A DNA stretch of 43,257 bases, taken from assembly GCA_900316295.1 (NCBI GenBank), contig ONCJ01000015.1, positions 1-43,257 of the forward strand, written 5' to 3'. Origin of the DNA: an uncultured Prevotella sp. (lineage in GTDB: Bacteria; Bacteroidota; Bacteroidia; Bacteroidales; Bacteroidaceae). The position numbers and the translations under genes are program-made. Below the pieces are notes generated by a model. That model was not told the origin of the DNA. It saw nothing but the letters and a program-made list of their open reading frames with translations, and did not search any database. Numbering within the stretch: the stretch's first letter is position 1; every line of letters starts with the position of its first letter. Below are positions 7,090 through 17,686 of the stretch, in pieces.

Positions 7090-9912
7090 ATGAGACTAAG
7101 ACATTTATTTGTAGCAGCGATGCTGCTCATGGTGGGAATGATGCAGGCACAGCAGTTGCCGCCAATCCCAGTGGACAAGGACGTGCGTATAGGTAAGCTG
7201 GACAACGGACTGACCTATTACATCCGTCACAACAACTATCCTGAGCACACAGCCAACTTCTATATCGCACAGAAGGTGGGCTCGATCAACGAGAATGAAG
7301 ACCAGCGTGGACTTGCCCACCTGCTGGAGCACATGGCGTTCAACGGCTCTGACCACTTCAAAGATAATGGTCTGCAGGAGTATCTGCAGAGTATCGGAGT
7401 GGAATACGGTCGCAACCTCAATGCCTATACCGCTACCGACCAGACGGTTTACTACATTACCGACGTGTCGACAGAACGTGTCAGCGCCCTGGACTCTTGT
7501 ATGCTCGTGCTGAAAGACTGGTCGAACGGTCTGACCCTCGATGCCAAGGCTATCGACGAAGAGCGCGACGTGGTGCACAACGAGTACCGTATGCGCATTA
7601 CTGGTACGCAGAAAATTCTGGAGACCGTACTGCCCGAGCTGTATCCAGGCAGTAAGTACGGACAGCGATTCCCCATCGGACTGATGGAAGTCATCGACAA
7701 GTGCAACCCCGAGACTCTGCGCGCATACTATCGTAAGTGGTATCGTCCTGACAATCAGGGTATCATCATCGTGGGCGACATAGACGTAGACCGCACCGAG
7801 GCAAAAATCAAGGAGCTCTTTGGCGGCATCACAGTACCTGCCGACGCAGCAAAGATAGAGCTGGAGGCTGTGCCTGACAACGAACAGGGTATCTACCTCG
7901 TGGGTAAGGACAAGGAGCAGACGATGAGTCTGATACTCGTCGCCATGAAGCGTGACGCTACTCCTGACGCTGCGAAGTCGAGTATGGAGTATCTCCTAGG
8001 CAACTACCTCATTGACAGGCTCGCCGACGTACTCAACGAGCGATATAAAGAGGAAGCACAGAAGGCAGACTGTCCGTTTGTGGAGGCAGAGATAGAGAAT
8101 GGCAACTACCTAATTTCGCGCACCAAGGACGCCCTTACGCTGACCATCGTTCCGAAGGAAGGCAAGGAGAAGGAGGCGCTGGCTGCTGCCCTGCGTGAGG
8201 TGAAGCGCGCTCACGACTTCGGAGTGAATGCTTCGGAGTTTGACCGTGCCAAGACCGAGTATCTGAGTCAGGTGGAGAAGAAATACAACAACCGAGAGAA
8301 GCTGCCCAACAACGGTTATTGTCAAGACTATGTGGAGCACTTCATCGGCAATGAGCCCATCCCAAGTATCGAGGACCTGTATCAGCTGATGTCGCAGATG
8401 TCGCCAATGATGCCCGTCGAGGCTGTCAACGAGGTTGCCAAGCAGCTGCTCGTAGAGGGTGAGAAGAACCTCGTGGTGCTCACACTCATGCAGGACAAGG
8501 AGGGACAGACATATCCTACACGCGACGAGCTGAAGGCTGTCACCGACAAGGTGTGGACAGAGAAGCTGGAGGCATACGTAGACAATACACGCCAGGAGCC
8601 TATCATGGCTACAACACCGAAGGCAGGCAAGATAGTTAAGGAGGAGCAGAACAGCGCTCTCGGATGTACCAAGCTGACCCTCTCTAATGGTGCTACGGTG
8701 CTGATGAAGAAGACAGACTTCAACGATAACGAGATCGTGATGAGCGCATACGCCAAGGGAGGTATGTCGATGTTTGACAAGAAGGACAACAGCAACATGC
8801 AGATGTTTGGCGAGGTGTTGTCGAAGAGTGGACTCGGCAACTTCTCTGACAGCGAACTCACGAAGGCTCTCTCAGGCAAACAGTGCGACGTAGACTTCAA
8901 GATGGATGAGATACGTCACGGAATGATTGGTACCACCACGCCAAAGGACCTCGAGACCATGATGCAACTCATGTACCTCGGATTCACCAACGTGAAGAAG
9001 GACGAGCAGTCGGTAGGCAACTTCCTGAACATGATGGAAGTACAACTGAAGAACCTCAGCCTCAATGCGAGCGTAGTATTCCAAGACTCGATACAGAGCA
9101 CCATGTATGATGGTAATCCGCTTCACCGCATACCTACCGTAGAGGACCTGAAGCAGGTGAACTATGACCGCATACTCGAAATGGCGCGTATGGCATACGG
9201 CAACGCAGCTGACTTCACCTTCACCTTCGTAGGCAACTATGACGAAGCACAAATGCGTAAGTATATCGAGCAGTATGTGGCATCGCTGCCAGCCAATAAG
9301 AAGGCAAAGGCTGTAAAGACGACAGATGTGCGCACGTTCTCTAAGGGTGAGGTGGTTCGCAACTTCACAAAGGCTATGGAGAACCCGCAGGCTCAGGCTG
9401 CCGAGATATGGCGCTCGAACACTGTAGACTTCTCGCTTAAGAACCTCGTGCTCGTAGATGTGGCTTACCGTATGTATGAGATGATAAACAACCGCGAGAT
9501 ACGTGAGAAGCAGTCGGCTGCATACTATGCAGGAGCACAGGGCCAGCTCGACGACGACGGTCAGACAGCATACGCTATCATCACTGGTGTGGGTATGCTG
9601 AACCCAGACAAGGCTGAAGCAGCGATACCTTACTTCGCAAAGAACATACAGACTCTCATCAGCACTCCTGACGCTGAGGATCTTGCCAAGGTGAAGGAGA
9701 TAATGCTGAAGCAGGCTGACGTCAACGCACGCAGCAACAGCCACTGGCGCATGATTCTGGGACGCTATGCCCGTAGCGGCAAGGACTTCCAGACCGACTA
9801 CAAGTCTACCGTACAGGCAGTGACCCTACAGGATGTCAGCGACTTCCTGAAGAACACCGTACTGGCTGGCGGCAACCACATCCAGGTGGTGATGATGCCA
9901 GAAAAGAAATAA
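7090..9912 (+). CDS. M16 family zinc metallopeptidase, exported
   Basis: 940 residues with an N-terminal signal peptide (cleavage likely after MMQAQ), so it should act in the periplasm or outer envelope. The inverted zinc motif HxxEH is at residues 77-81 (HLLEH), followed by the downstream Glu region (DEERDVVHNEYR). The chain contains two M16 repeats (peptidase half about 30-480, structural half about 500-930), as in pitrilysin/insulinase-type enzymes that degrade peptides. It follows gntR by 25 bp and may be co-transcribed with the ABC operon. A terminator lies at 9943-10005. Confidence 0.93.
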   Translation: MRLRHLFVAAMLLMVGMMQAQQLPPIPVDKDVRIGKLDNGLTYYIRHNNYPEHTANFYIAQKVGSINENEDQRGLAHLLEHMAFNGSDHFKDNGLQEYLQSIGVEYGRNLNAYTATDQTVYYITDVSTERVSALDSCMLVLKDWSNGLTLDAKAIDEERDVVHNEYRMRITGTQKILETVLPELYPGSKYGQRFPIGLMEVIDKCNPETLRAYYRKWYRPDNQGIIIVGDIDVDRTEAKIKELFGGITVPADAAKIELEAVPDNEQGIYLVGKDKEQTMSLILVAMKRDATPDAAKSSMEYLLGNYLIDRLADVLNERYKEEAQKADCPFVEAEIENGNYLISRTKDALTLTIVPKEGKEKEALAAALREVKRAHDFGVNASEFDRAKTEYLSQVEKKYNNREKLPNNGYCQDYVEHFIGNEPIPSIEDLYQLMSQMSPMMPVEAVNEVAKQLLVEGEKNLVVLTLMQDKEGQTYPTRDELKAVTDKVWTEKLEAYVDNTRQEPIMATTPKAGKIVKEEQNSALGCTKLTLSNGATVLMKKTDFNDNEIVMSAYAKGGMSMFDKKDNSNMQMFGEVLSKSGLGNFSDSELTKALSGKQCDVDFKMDEIRHGMIGTTTPKDLETMMQLMYLGFTNVKKDEQSVGNFLNMMEVQLKNLSLNASVVFQDSIQSTMYDGNPLHRIPTVEDLKQVNYDRILEMARMAYGNAADFTFTFVGNYDEAQMRKYIEQYVASLPANKKAKAVKTTDVRTFSKGEVVRNFTKAMENPQAQAAEIWRSNTVDFSLKNLVLVDVAYRMYEMINNREIREKQSAAYYAGAQGQLDDDGQTAYAIITGVGMLNPDKAEAAIPYFAKNIQTLISTPDAEDLAKVKEIMLKQADVNARSNSHWRMILGRYARSGKDFQTDYKSTVQAVTLQDVSDFLKNTVLAGGNHIQVVMMPEKK

Positions 9913-9942
9913 CAGTCATTACGACAAAATTGACATCTATTT

Positions 9943-10005
9943 CCTGTGTTTGTCGCAAAAAGGGTTGCTGTCGCAACACCTTGGAGCGAAAACACAGGCT
10001 TTTTT
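9943..10005 (+). terminator. Terminator after the M16 gene
   Basis: CCTGTGTTT (9943-9951) pairs with AAACACAGG (9990-9998), enclosing a second hairpin with GTTGC/GCAAC, followed by CTTTTTTTG. It works in the plus direction; the minus-strand arabinose operon ends just beyond at 10022. Confidence 0.8.
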
Positions 10006-10021
10006 TGTGTGGTGGATGTGG

Positions 10022-11611
10022 TTATTTCTTGTGTTCTGCAGCCGCCCGTTCTATGGGTAGCCCTGCCTTGTAGGCTACAAGATACCTGTTGAATCCCGCA
10101 ACGTCATTGGCTGACGGAGCAATCTCCGTACCTGTATTACCATTGAACACTACCTCTTCCAGGTAATCTGCCAGCCCTCTGCCATCGTTTTTTACCATGT
10201 AGCCTGCCAGCAGCGCCATGCCCCAGGCACCCCCCTCGCCAGCTGTCTCCATAACAGAGATGGGGGAGTTGAGGGCTGCAGCCAGCATACGCTGACCGAC
10301 ACCTGCCGACTTGAAGTATCCTCCGTGACCAGTGATGCGGTCAACCTTTACCTTTTCTTCTCTTAGCAGTATGTCGTTGCCAATCTTCAGGACACCGATG
10401 GCACCATAGAGATGGGCGCGCATGAAATTAGCAAGGTTGAACCTGTCGGAAGCGGAACGAACGAATAGCGGACGTCCCTCCTGCATGCCCGTGACGGGTT
10501 CGCCGGACACATAGTTGTATGAAATGAGTCCGCCACAGTCAGCGTCACCCTCCAGAGCCTTGTTGAACAAGGTTTCATACAGCTTGTTGACATCGACTGG
10601 TATGCCAAGCATTTCTTGGTACTCCCTGAACAGTCCCACCCATGCGTTGATGTCGCTTGTGCAGTTGTTGCAGTGTACCATTGCCACGAGGCTTCCATCA
10701 GGTGTGGTAACCAAGTCTATCATCTCGTAAGGTCGTGACAGCTCCTTCTCGAGTACAATCATCGAGAACGAGGAGGTTCCCGCACTGACATTGCCTGTGC
10801 GTTGCTTTACAGCGTTGGTAGCAACCATGCCAGTGCCGGCGTCGCCTTCAGGAGGACACACAGGGATGCCAGCCTTCAGATTTCCAGAAACATCAATTAG
10901 CTTGGCTCCCTCTGGTGTCAGCGTTCCTGCATTCTGACCAGCACTGAGCGAGTGGGGTAGTATGTCGAGTAACTTGAATGGTAAATTCCTTGTTGTCAGG
11001 ATCTCGTCGAATTTCTCCACCATTGTGGCATCATAGGTCTTAGTCTTCGGGTCGACGGGTATCATGCCTGATGCATCTCCGACACCGAGTACGAACTGGT
11101 TTGTGACCTGCCAGTGGACATATCCTGCGAGTGTGGTCAGATATTTGATGTCCTTCACATGCTCCTCGTTGTCGATGATGGCCTGATACAGATGGCTGAT
11201 ACTCCATCGCAATGGTATGTTGTAATTGAAGAGCTTGGATAGTTCTGCTGCTGCTTTGCCGGTGTTGGTGTTGCGCCACGTGCGGAAAGGCACGAGGATT
11301 TGTTGGTTCTCGTCGAAAGCCATATAGCCGTGCATCATGGCAGAAAAGCCTATGGCAGCAAGGTTTTCTATCTCACAGCCATATTTCTCCTGCACATCCT
11401 TGCGCAGGTCGGCATAGCAGTCTTGCAGTCCGTGCCATATGGCATCAGTACTATAAGTCCATAGTCCGTCAGCCAGTTGGTTCTCCCATTCGTGTGCCCC
11501 TTGTGCGATAGGCTTGTTTTCCTCATCTATGAGGACCGCTTTTATACGGGTAGAGCCAAACTCGATTCCGAGAATGGCCTTACCTGTTTCTATTGTTTGT
11601 CTTGCGTTCAT
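10022..11611 (-). CDS. araB: Ribulokinase-type FGGY carbohydrate kinase
   Basis: 529 residues. The FGGY kinase fold is visible: an N-terminal phosphate-1 motif ([16 protein letters not shown]), [14 protein letters not shown], and a C-terminal ATP-binding part ([25 protein letters not shown]). It is the last gene of the arabinose operon, so it should phosphorylate L-ribulose made by AraA to give the AraD substrate. Sequence alone does not separate ribulokinase from xylulokinase; the assignment rests on the neighbours. The gap to araA is 56 bp. Confidence 0.85.
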   Translation of the reverse strand: MNARQTIETGKAILGIEFGSTRIKAVLIDEENKPIAQGAHEWENQLADGLWTYSTDAIWHGLQDCYADLRKDVQEKYGCEIENLAAIGFSAMMHGYMAFDENQQILVPFRTWRNTNTGKAAAELSKLFNYNIPLRWSISHLYQAIIDNEEHVKDIKYLTTLAGYVHWQVTNQFVLGVGDASGMIPVDPKTKTYDATMVEKFDEILTTRNLPFKLLDILPHSLSAGQNAGTLTPEGAKLIDVSGNLKAGIPVCPPEGDAGTGMVATNAVKQRTGNVSAGTSSFSMIVLEKELSRPYEMIDLVTTPDGSLVAMVHCNNCTSDINAWVGLFREYQEMLGIPVDVNKLYETLFNKALEGDADCGGLISYNYVSGEPVTGMQEGRPLFVRSASDRFNLANFMRAHLYGAIGVLKIGNDILLREEKVKVDRITGHGGYFKSAGVGQRMLAAALNSPISVMETAGEGGAWGMALLAGYMVKNDGRGLADYLEEVVFNGNTGTEIAPSANDVAGFNRYLVAYKAGLPIERAAAEHKK

Positions 11612-11667
11612 AGTAAAAAACTATATTATTTGACCATTTACAATTTCACAGTCAAAAAAAACTCAAC

Positions 11668-13206
11668 TTACCTCAGCGCCTTGCTCAGCATGTAGTACAT
11701 CTCGTTGTTCTGTAGCTGCTGCTTGAATGCGTTGAGTTGTGTGTCTTTGTTGATACGCATATATTCGATGCCAAGCATCTCAGCGAAATCCTCCCAATAT
11801 TCTTCGGTGATGTCGTAGGAGAAAGCGCTGTGGTGAGTGCCACCAGCGAGAATCCATGCTGCGGCACCAATCTCAAATGTGGGCTGTGGAACCCAGAGCG
11901 CACTTGCTACGGGTAAGTTGGGCATTGGTTTCGGTTCGATGCACTCTACTTCTTGTGAGATGATGCGGAAACGATTCCCGAGGTCTATGACGGTAGCCTT
12001 AATGCCACGACCGACCTTTGATGTGAAGACAAGGCGGGCAGTCTGCTGCTTTCTGATACCTATACCGAGGAAGTGGACCTCCAGTGTCGGCTTGTCTACT
12101 GCGATGAGCGGGCATACTTCCAGCATGTGGCTTTGGAGGCATGAGCTACGGTCGCCAGCGAAGTTCAGGGTGTAATCCTCAAGGAACGAACAGCCCGTTG
12201 GGAGCCCCTGTTGTATAACCCATAGTGTGCGGCAGAGACATGCCGTCTTCCAGTCGCCCTCGGCACCAAAGCCGATTCCTTCCGCCATCAGACGCTGGGA
12301 TGCCAGACCAGGAATCTGGTCGAAGCCGACAAAGTTGGGGTCGTCGATGTCGGCACTTCCCAGATCGTCGAAGTTGGTTGTGAAGGCAGTGGCACCTTCA
12401 TCCTTCAGTACGCGGCGCAATGCTATCTCAGCCTTGGCAGCGTTCTTCACTTTCTGCCAATACACCTCTTCGCCTGATTCGTCAATCTTTATGGTATATT
12501 GTTGCTTGTACTCTTCCACTAAGGCGTCGGCTTCTTCATCGGTAACCTTCTTCCAGTATTCCATCAGTGAACTGACGGGATAGTAGTCGACATGATAGCC
12601 CATGCGTTGTTCGAACTCCACACGGTCGCCATCGGTCACTGCTACGTTATTCATGTTCATACCAAACATAAGGCATCTTACGTTCTTGGCATCGGCAACG
12701 CCTGCTGCCACACGAGCCCATACGGCAATCTTCTTTTGTGCATCCTCATCCTTCCAATAACCGCATACTACCTTGCGCGGAATCCTCATGCGAGTGCATA
12801 TATGTCCGAACTCGATATCTCCATGGGCACTTTGGTTCAGATTCATGAAGTCCATATTCATGGTGTCCCAGGGAATCTCGGCATTGTATTGTGTATGGAA
12901 ATGCAGTAGCGGCTTCTGCAGCTCCTGTAGTCCCTTGATCCACATCTTGGCAGGCGAGAAGGTGTGCATCCATGTGATAATGCCGACACATTTCTCGTCG
13001 TTGTTGGCAGCCTTCATCACCGCCTCCACCTCCTTCGAACTGTTAGCAGTTCCCTTGTATACTATTTTTACGGGGATATTGCCGCTGTCATTCAGTCCGG
13101 CAACCATTTCCTTGGAGTGGGTATCAACCTGTACTACGGCATCGCCTCCATACAATAGCTGTGCACCTGTTACCCACCAAATCTCAAATTTATCAAAAGC
13201 TTTCAT
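11668..13206 (-). CDS. araA: L-arabinose isomerase
   Basis: 512 residues with the AraA start MKAFDKFEIWWVTGAQLLYGG. Also seen are the conserved region with CVGIITWMHTFSPAKMWIKGL, the metal-site Glu/His region (GEGDWK-like GFGAEGDWKTA; later THHSAFSY) and the C-terminal GGTHHSAFS motif. It converts L-arabinose to L-ribulose in the cytoplasm with a divalent metal. Full length for the family. It lies between araD (24 bp) and araB (56 bp) in one operon. Confidence 0.96.
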   Translation of the reverse strand: MKAFDKFEIWWVTGAQLLYGGDAVVQVDTHSKEMVAGLNDSGNIPVKIVYKGTANSSKEVEAVMKAANNDEKCVGIITWMHTFSPAKMWIKGLQELQKPLLHFHTQYNAEIPWDTMNMDFMNLNQSAHGDIEFGHICTRMRIPRKVVCGYWKDEDAQKKIAVWARVAAGVADAKNVRCLMFGMNMNNVAVTDGDRVEFEQRMGYHVDYYPVSSLMEYWKKVTDEEADALVEEYKQQYTIKIDESGEEVYWQKVKNAAKAEIALRRVLKDEGATAFTTNFDDLGSADIDDPNFVGFDQIPGLASQRLMAEGIGFGAEGDWKTACLCRTLWVIQQGLPTGCSFLEDYTLNFAGDRSSCLQSHMLEVCPLIAVDKPTLEVHFLGIGIRKQQTARLVFTSKVGRGIKATVIDLGNRFRIISQEVECIEPKPMPNLPVASALWVPQPTFEIGAAAWILAGGTHHSAFSYDITEEYWEDFAEMLGIEYMRINKDTQLNAFKQQLQNNEMYYMLSKALR

Positions 13207-13230
13207 AATAAATATGGTTTTAGTTGTTGT

Positions 13231-13932
13231 TTACTTCTTTTTCTTTTGCCCATAATAAGCATTAGGACCATGTTTGCGTGAGAAATGTTTCTCTACGAGT
13301 AGCGGATTCATGGTCGTCTGCGGATTGATACAGAACGATACGAATGCCATTTTTGCGACTTGCTCCATTACCACAGCATTGTAGACGGCATTGTCGGGAT
13401 CGTTGCCCCAGGAGAATGGCCCGTGATTCTTTACCAGTACGCCTGGAGTGTGTGCGGGGTCTATGTTGTCTGTTTGGAAGCGGCTTACTATGACGGTGCC
13501 GGTGTTGAGCTCGTACTCTGCCATCTGCTCCTCCGTCATGTCGTATGTGCACGGAATGGCATCATGGAAATAGTCGGCGTGTGTCGTGCCGATGTTCGGG
13601 ATGTCCTTGCCTGCCTGTGCCCATGCCGTTGCATAGGTGGAGTGGGTATGTACCACACCGCCGATATTAGGGAACGCCCTGTATAGCACAAGGTGTGTCG
13701 GCGTGTCGCTTGATGGGTTGAGGTTGCCTTCCACAACCTTTCCCGTCAGCAAGTCGACGACCACCATGTCGGTTGCCTTCATGTTGTCATAGTCAACACC
13801 GGATGGTTTTATCACGACAAGTCCTTTCTCGCGGTCGATACCCGATACGTTTCCCCATGTATATATTACCAGATTGTGCTTCACCAAGTCTAGGTTTGCA
13901 CGGAATACCTTTTCTTTCAGTTCTTCTAACAT
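13231..13932 (-). CDS. araD: L-ribulose-5-phosphate 4-epimerase
   Basis: 233 residues of the class II aldolase/epimerase family. The zinc ligands are in [16 protein letters not shown] (HTH) and the later His of the NHGPFSWG region. It converts L-ribulose-5-phosphate to D-xylulose-5-phosphate, feeding the pentose phosphate pathway. The C-terminus ends in a lysine run (GQKKKK), slightly unusual but past the conserved core. It is 19 bp after the symporter gene and 24 bp before araA. Confidence 0.95.
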   Translation of the reverse strand: MLEELKEKVFRANLDLVKHNLVIYTWGNVSGIDREKGLVVIKPSGVDYDNMKATDMVVVDLLTGKVVEGNLNPSSDTPTHLVLYRAFPNIGGVVHTHSTYATAWAQAGKDIPNIGTTHADYFHDAIPCTYDMTEEQMAEYELNTGTVIVSRFQTDNIDPAHTPGVLVKNHGPFSWGNDPDNAVYNAVVMEQVAKMAFVSFCINPQTTMNPLLVEKHFSRKHGPNAYYGQKKKK

Positions 13933-13951
13933 AGTTATAATTATGATTATA

Positions 13952-15631
13952 TTACCAGAAATAGATATAGAACGCCACGGTGATGGTTATGATGATGACC
14001 GTGTGAATTACATCCCAATGGTTCCAGCTGGCACGTGTGGCGGCGCGCTGCTCGGGTGTGGATGTGCCGAATACCAGTCCCTGAATGTCCTTGGCTTCTG
14101 GAGCCTTGGTGAAGAGAGACACGACAATCACCACGAGGCAGCATACAATCAGCATGACACCACAGAAGTAGAGCCAGTTGAAATCGTAGAACACAGCCTT
14201 GAACCAATTGTCGGAAGCATTCGTGGCATTGCTGTAGTAAACCTTTGCACCCAGACGTGTCAAACCAATTATGATACCGCTGAGCAGTCCCCACATACCA
14301 CCTTTGGCAGAGGCACGCTTCCAGCATATACCCAACAGGAATGCTGCGGCAATACCTGGTGCCAGTACCGACTGCACATCCTGTAGATAGTTGTAGAGTA
14401 CGTTACCCACCGAACGCATTATCGGAATCCACAGGATACCGAGTATTACTATAACGACAGTGGCAATCTGACCAATGCGAACCAATTTCTTCTCAGAGGT
14501 GTCTGGTCGCAGTCGTTTCCAGAAATCGATGGTGAAAAGCATAGCGGAGGAGTTGAACAATGATGCTAATGATGACATCAGTGCTGCCAAGATGCCGCAT
14601 ACAACCAATCCTTTGACTCCGGCAGGCAGGATTTTAGCTACGAGGAGCGGGAAGGCAGCATCGGGAGTTGACAATGCAAACACATCACCGCTGGGAAGTA
14701 CTATCCCTTTACTGTTCATAGCGTATGCAATCATTCCAGGGATAAGGAAAAGAAACACTGGTAGCAACTTCAGATAGGCTCCGAAGATGGTACCGCGTCG
14801 GCTCTCCTTCTCGTTCTTGCCAGACAGCACGCGCTGTACGATGTATTGGTCGGTACACCAGTACCAGAAACCAATTACGGCAGAGCCTACCAATGCACCC
14901 AGCCAAGGATACTGTGGGTCGTTCAAGTCGCGCATGAGGTTGGTCATGTTGTCACCATATTCATTTACGGTCTGTACAGAGCATGCTGCCATCATCTCAT
15001 CCCATCCTCCCAGTGCCTTCAGTCCCAACACGAGAATGATAAGTGAGCCTAACAGCAGTATAGGTGTCTGAAGAACGGAGGTGTAGAGCACCGACTTCAT
15101 TCCTCCGAATACTGTATAAATAGCGGTGATGAGCACCAATCCGATGGCTGCAATCCAGAAGAAATCTATGCCCCATAGCTCCTTGATGCCGAATACCTGC
15201 TGGAATACCAGTCCACCAGCATATACTGTTACAGCCACCTTAGTCAGCACATAGCTGATAAGCGATATGATAGACAGAATGGTACGACTTTCCTTGTTGT
15301 ATCGTCGCTCCAGAAATTCAGGCATGGTGTAGACCATGCTTCGTGTGTAGAATGGTACGAAGACCCATCCCAATATCAGAATCATCCAACCTTGAATTTC
15401 CCAGTGGGCCATTGCCATTCCCGATGATGCGCCTGCACCCGCCAGGCCAATCAGGTGTTCAGAACCAATGTTAGATGCAAAGATACTTGCACCGATGGCA
15501 ATCCATGTGGCATCCTTGCCACCGAGGAAATAGTCTGCCGAGTTGTCGTTCTTTTGTGACACAACCCATAATACAATGCCAATTAGTGCAAGGCAGAACA
15601 CACTAATGACAATCCAATCTAATAATTCCAT
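13952..15631 (-). CDS. SSS-family sodium:sugar symporter
   Basis: 559 residues with about 13-14 membrane helices. The sodium-solute symporter (SGLT-like) signatures are [34 protein letters not shown] near the N-terminus, [10 protein letters not shown] and the internal [10 protein letters not shown]. Its place between the epimerase chimera and araD suggests it imports L-arabinose with sodium. The operon has no ABC-type arabinose transporter, so this is the likely uptake route. The start at 15631 (MELLDWIVI) has no earlier competitor. Confidence 0.92.
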   Translation of the reverse strand: MELLDWIVISVFCLALIGIVLWVVSQKNDNSADYFLGGKDATWIAIGASIFASNIGSEHLIGLAGAGASSGMAMAHWEIQGWMILILGWVFVPFYTRSMVYTMPEFLERRYNKESRTILSIISLISYVLTKVAVTVYAGGLVFQQVFGIKELWGIDFFWIAAIGLVLITAIYTVFGGMKSVLYTSVLQTPILLLGSLIILVLGLKALGGWDEMMAACSVQTVNEYGDNMTNLMRDLNDPQYPWLGALVGSAVIGFWYWCTDQYIVQRVLSGKNEKESRRGTIFGAYLKLLPVFLFLIPGMIAYAMNSKGIVLPSGDVFALSTPDAAFPLLVAKILPAGVKGLVVCGILAALMSSLASLFNSSAMLFTIDFWKRLRPDTSEKKLVRIGQIATVVIVILGILWIPIMRSVGNVLYNYLQDVQSVLAPGIAAAFLLGICWKRASAKGGMWGLLSGIIIGLTRLGAKVYYSNATNASDNWFKAVFYDFNWLYFCGVMLIVCCLVVIVVSLFTKAPEAKDIQGLVFGTSTPEQRAATRASWNHWDVIHTVIIITITVAFYIYFW

Positions 15632-15668
15632 ATTGATAAATAGCTAAGGTTATTTTAGTATTATGTTC

Positions 15669-17261
15669 TTATTTTATAGAGAATTTATATGCTGCGTGGC
15701 TATGATAGGTCTCACCTGGCTTCAGAGTAGGCTGTGCCCATTCTTTGTGATTGGGACTGTCGGGAAACTTCTGGCTCTCCAGACATACGCTCACGTGTTG
15801 TGGATATTTCAGTCCGTGCTTGCGTGTGATGTCTGCCTCACGTCCAACACCCTGGAAATTGCCAGAGTAGACTTGCAGACCAGGTTCGTTGGTATACATC
15901 TCCATGAAGATACCACTCTTTGGCGAATAGAGGCTGGCGCATACCTGTGAGTCGTCGCCACACCCGTCTTTATATGTGTTCAGACAGAAGTTATGATCGT
16001 AGCCAGTGGCATTCTGTATCTGGTCGTACTGCGAGCGAATGCTGTCACCGATGGCGTGTGGTGTACGGAAGTCCATGGGTGTGCCTTCTACCGCTTTTAT
16101 CTCGCCCGTAGGGATGTATGTTTTGTCGCTGGGAGTGAAGTTGTCAGCATTCACGTATAGTATCATGTCGTACATGGGCTGCGTGAAGTCACCACTCAGG
16201 TTGTAGTAGTTGTGATTTGTCTGATTGATGATGGTAGGTTTGTTGGTTGTTGCCTCCCATGTGATGTCAAAGGTGTTGTCGTCAGTAAGTTTGTATGTTG
16301 TTATGGCAGTAACCTTTCCTGGAAAACCATTCTCGCCGTCTTCGGCATTGATGGTCAGCTGTAGAATAGAATCTCCTATCTGTTTGGCATCATAGGGCTT
16401 GTTCATCCATCCAGTGTTGCCACCACCATGCAGACAATTCGTGCCGTCGTTCTGCCTTAGTCGGTAGGTCTTTTTATTCAGAATGAATGTACCATTCTGG
16501 ATGCGGTTGGCATAGCGACCTACGGATGAGCCATAGTCAGTAGGCGAGTTCAGCGTGTCAGCATACTGGGCTATGTTGTCGAACCCCAGTACCACATCGG
16601 TAGGTTTGCCATTCTTGTCGGGTACCACAAGGCTTACCACACGACCACCATAGTTGGTGATACATGCCTCCATACCATTAGTGTTCCTTAATGTGTAAAG
16701 TTTTACGGGTTTCCCGTTGATTACGGAGTCAAACTTGTCAGGATCAAGCCCCGAGACGGTTTCCACCTTGGCATTGAAGATAGTTGCCAGTGAGTCGGCA
16801 GCCACCAGTGCTATGCGTTTGTATTCGTCGTTGCCCGTCTGTTCATATCCTTTCAGGAAAGAGTTGATGACCAGGAAGCCGAGATCGTGGTCGAAGACGG
16901 GTTCTTTTTCCAGAAAAGTCATAGCTTGTGTATATCCTTCGGCAGCCTTCCTTATTTCTTTACGTCCTGCCTCCTTCTCCTTGCTCCCTGCTCCCTGCAT
17001 ACAGCCATAGTCCATCCAAAGGATACCCGACCAGAAGCCCGAGCACCATTCTTGTGCCTTAGCCTTGCGGCAGTTCCACCGTGTCTGTCCCTTCAGGATG
17101 TTGCGCGGCATCATGTTGTAGTCGTACGGTTGCAAACTCTTCAGAGCCTTCCCCACCTGCTGATGACAGTATGCCAGTTGCTTGTCTGTGTCCAAGGTCT
17201 GAGCTCCGATGGAGCATATTGCTGACAGAGAGATGGTGAGTGACAATAAAATCGTTTTCAT
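15669..17261 (-). CDS. Exported chimera: GH88 N-terminal part fused to aldose 1-epimerase
   Basis: 530 residues with a signal peptide (MKTILLSLTISLSAICSIGAQ). Residues about 25-170 read like the first half of a glycoside hydrolase family 88 unsaturated glucuronyl hydrolase: MMPRN, TRWNCRKA, QEWCSGFWSGILWMDYG, FDHDLGFL, AADSLATIFN. From about residue 172 (SGLDPDKF, then NGMEACITNYGGR) it is a complete GalM: GRYANRIQNG, NCLHGG, TNHNYYNLSG, GYDHNFCL and NEPGLQVYSGNF. The GalM half should interconvert sugar anomers (arabinose). The GH88 half stops before the barrel closes, so it is probably not catalytic. The linker GCMQGAGSKEKEAG is encoded by a CTCCCTG low-complexity repeat (about 16975-17000). 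First gene of the arabinose operon. Confidence 0.88.
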   Translation of the reverse strand: MKTILLSLTISLSAICSIGAQTLDTDKQLAYCHQQVGKALKSLQPYDYNMMPRNILKGQTRWNCRKAKAQEWCSGFWSGILWMDYGCMQGAGSKEKEAGRKEIRKAAEGYTQAMTFLEKEPVFDHDLGFLVINSFLKGYEQTGNDEYKRIALVAADSLATIFNAKVETVSGLDPDKFDSVINGKPVKLYTLRNTNGMEACITNYGGRVVSLVVPDKNGKPTDVVLGFDNIAQYADTLNSPTDYGSSVGRYANRIQNGTFILNKKTYRLRQNDGTNCLHGGGNTGWMNKPYDAKQIGDSILQLTINAEDGENGFPGKVTAITTYKLTDDNTFDITWEATTNKPTIINQTNHNYYNLSGDFTQPMYDMILYVNADNFTPSDKTYIPTGEIKAVEGTPMDFRTPHAIGDSIRSQYDQIQNATGYDHNFCLNTYKDGCGDDSQVCASLYSPKSGIFMEMYTNEPGLQVYSGNFQGVGREADITRKHGLKYPQHVSVCLESQKFPDSPNHKEWAQPTLKPGETYHSHAAYKFSIK

Positions 17262-17321
17262 ATTTTCGTTGTTTTTATTTAATGTTCGGTTACATATTAT
17301 ATTACGTATATAGACAGAAAA

Positions 17322-17345
17322 ATACTTATCTGTCGGAGTAAGTAT
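17322..17345. promoter_or_regulatory. Candidate operator between divergent genes
   Basis: A perfect inverted repeat, ATACTTA (17322-17328) and TAAGTAT (17339-17345) with a 10-bp spacer, lies between the arabinose operon and the divergent signal-peptide fragment at 17384. The half-site spacing of about one helical turn suits a dimeric regulator. No regulator gene is present nearby. Confidence 0.45.
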
Positions 17346-17383
17346 ATCGTCAGTGTCGTTCGTATCATTATAAAATATTGACG

Positions 17384-17560
17384 ATGAAAAGACAGTTTTT
17401 TATCTTATGCCTATGTGGAACGCTCTGGCAGATGAGCGCGCAGACAGGTGAATATAAAATGGCAGGACCATACGTCTGTAGCCACACATATAGCTTTGCC
17501 GTCGGGCGTTGTCTGGACGATATTCCTGCCAAATTTAGTATTATCCTGTCGAAAAGCTGA
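17384..17560 (+). pseudogene. Truncated 5' end of a secreted-protein gene
   Basis: About 58 codons. The first 20 residues (MKRQFFILCLCGTLWQMSAQ) form a convincing signal peptide, followed by TGEYKMAGPY, which reads like a mature N-terminus. The sequence then turns into low-quality Cys-rich residues and stops. Divergent placement from the arabinose operon across a shared inverted repeat suggests a remnant of a co-regulated secreted enzyme whose body was lost by deletion. It could also be an intact small secreted peptide. Confidence 0.4.
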
Positions 17561-17649
17561 CGATACGACAGAAATGATAGCAGTTTCTGCGTTTTGTCGT
17601 ATATTGAAACGGTTGTCGCAACAAACTGAGGTGATAATCCTCAAAAAAG

Positions 17650-17680
17650 TTGCGGAGAGGGGCAGGACGACTTAACTTTG
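17650..17680 (+). promoter_or_regulatory. Promoter of a candidate small RNA
   Basis: TTG at 17650-17652, a 20-bp spacer and TAACTTTG at 17673-17680. No start codon with a sensible ORF follows before the terminator at 17825. Confidence 0.45.
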
Positions 17681-17686
17681 CATGCA

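Noticed and set aside
13874-14386. 170-codon plus-strand ORF over araD and the symporter gene
   Set aside because: Antisense to two well-supported genes and without domain features.
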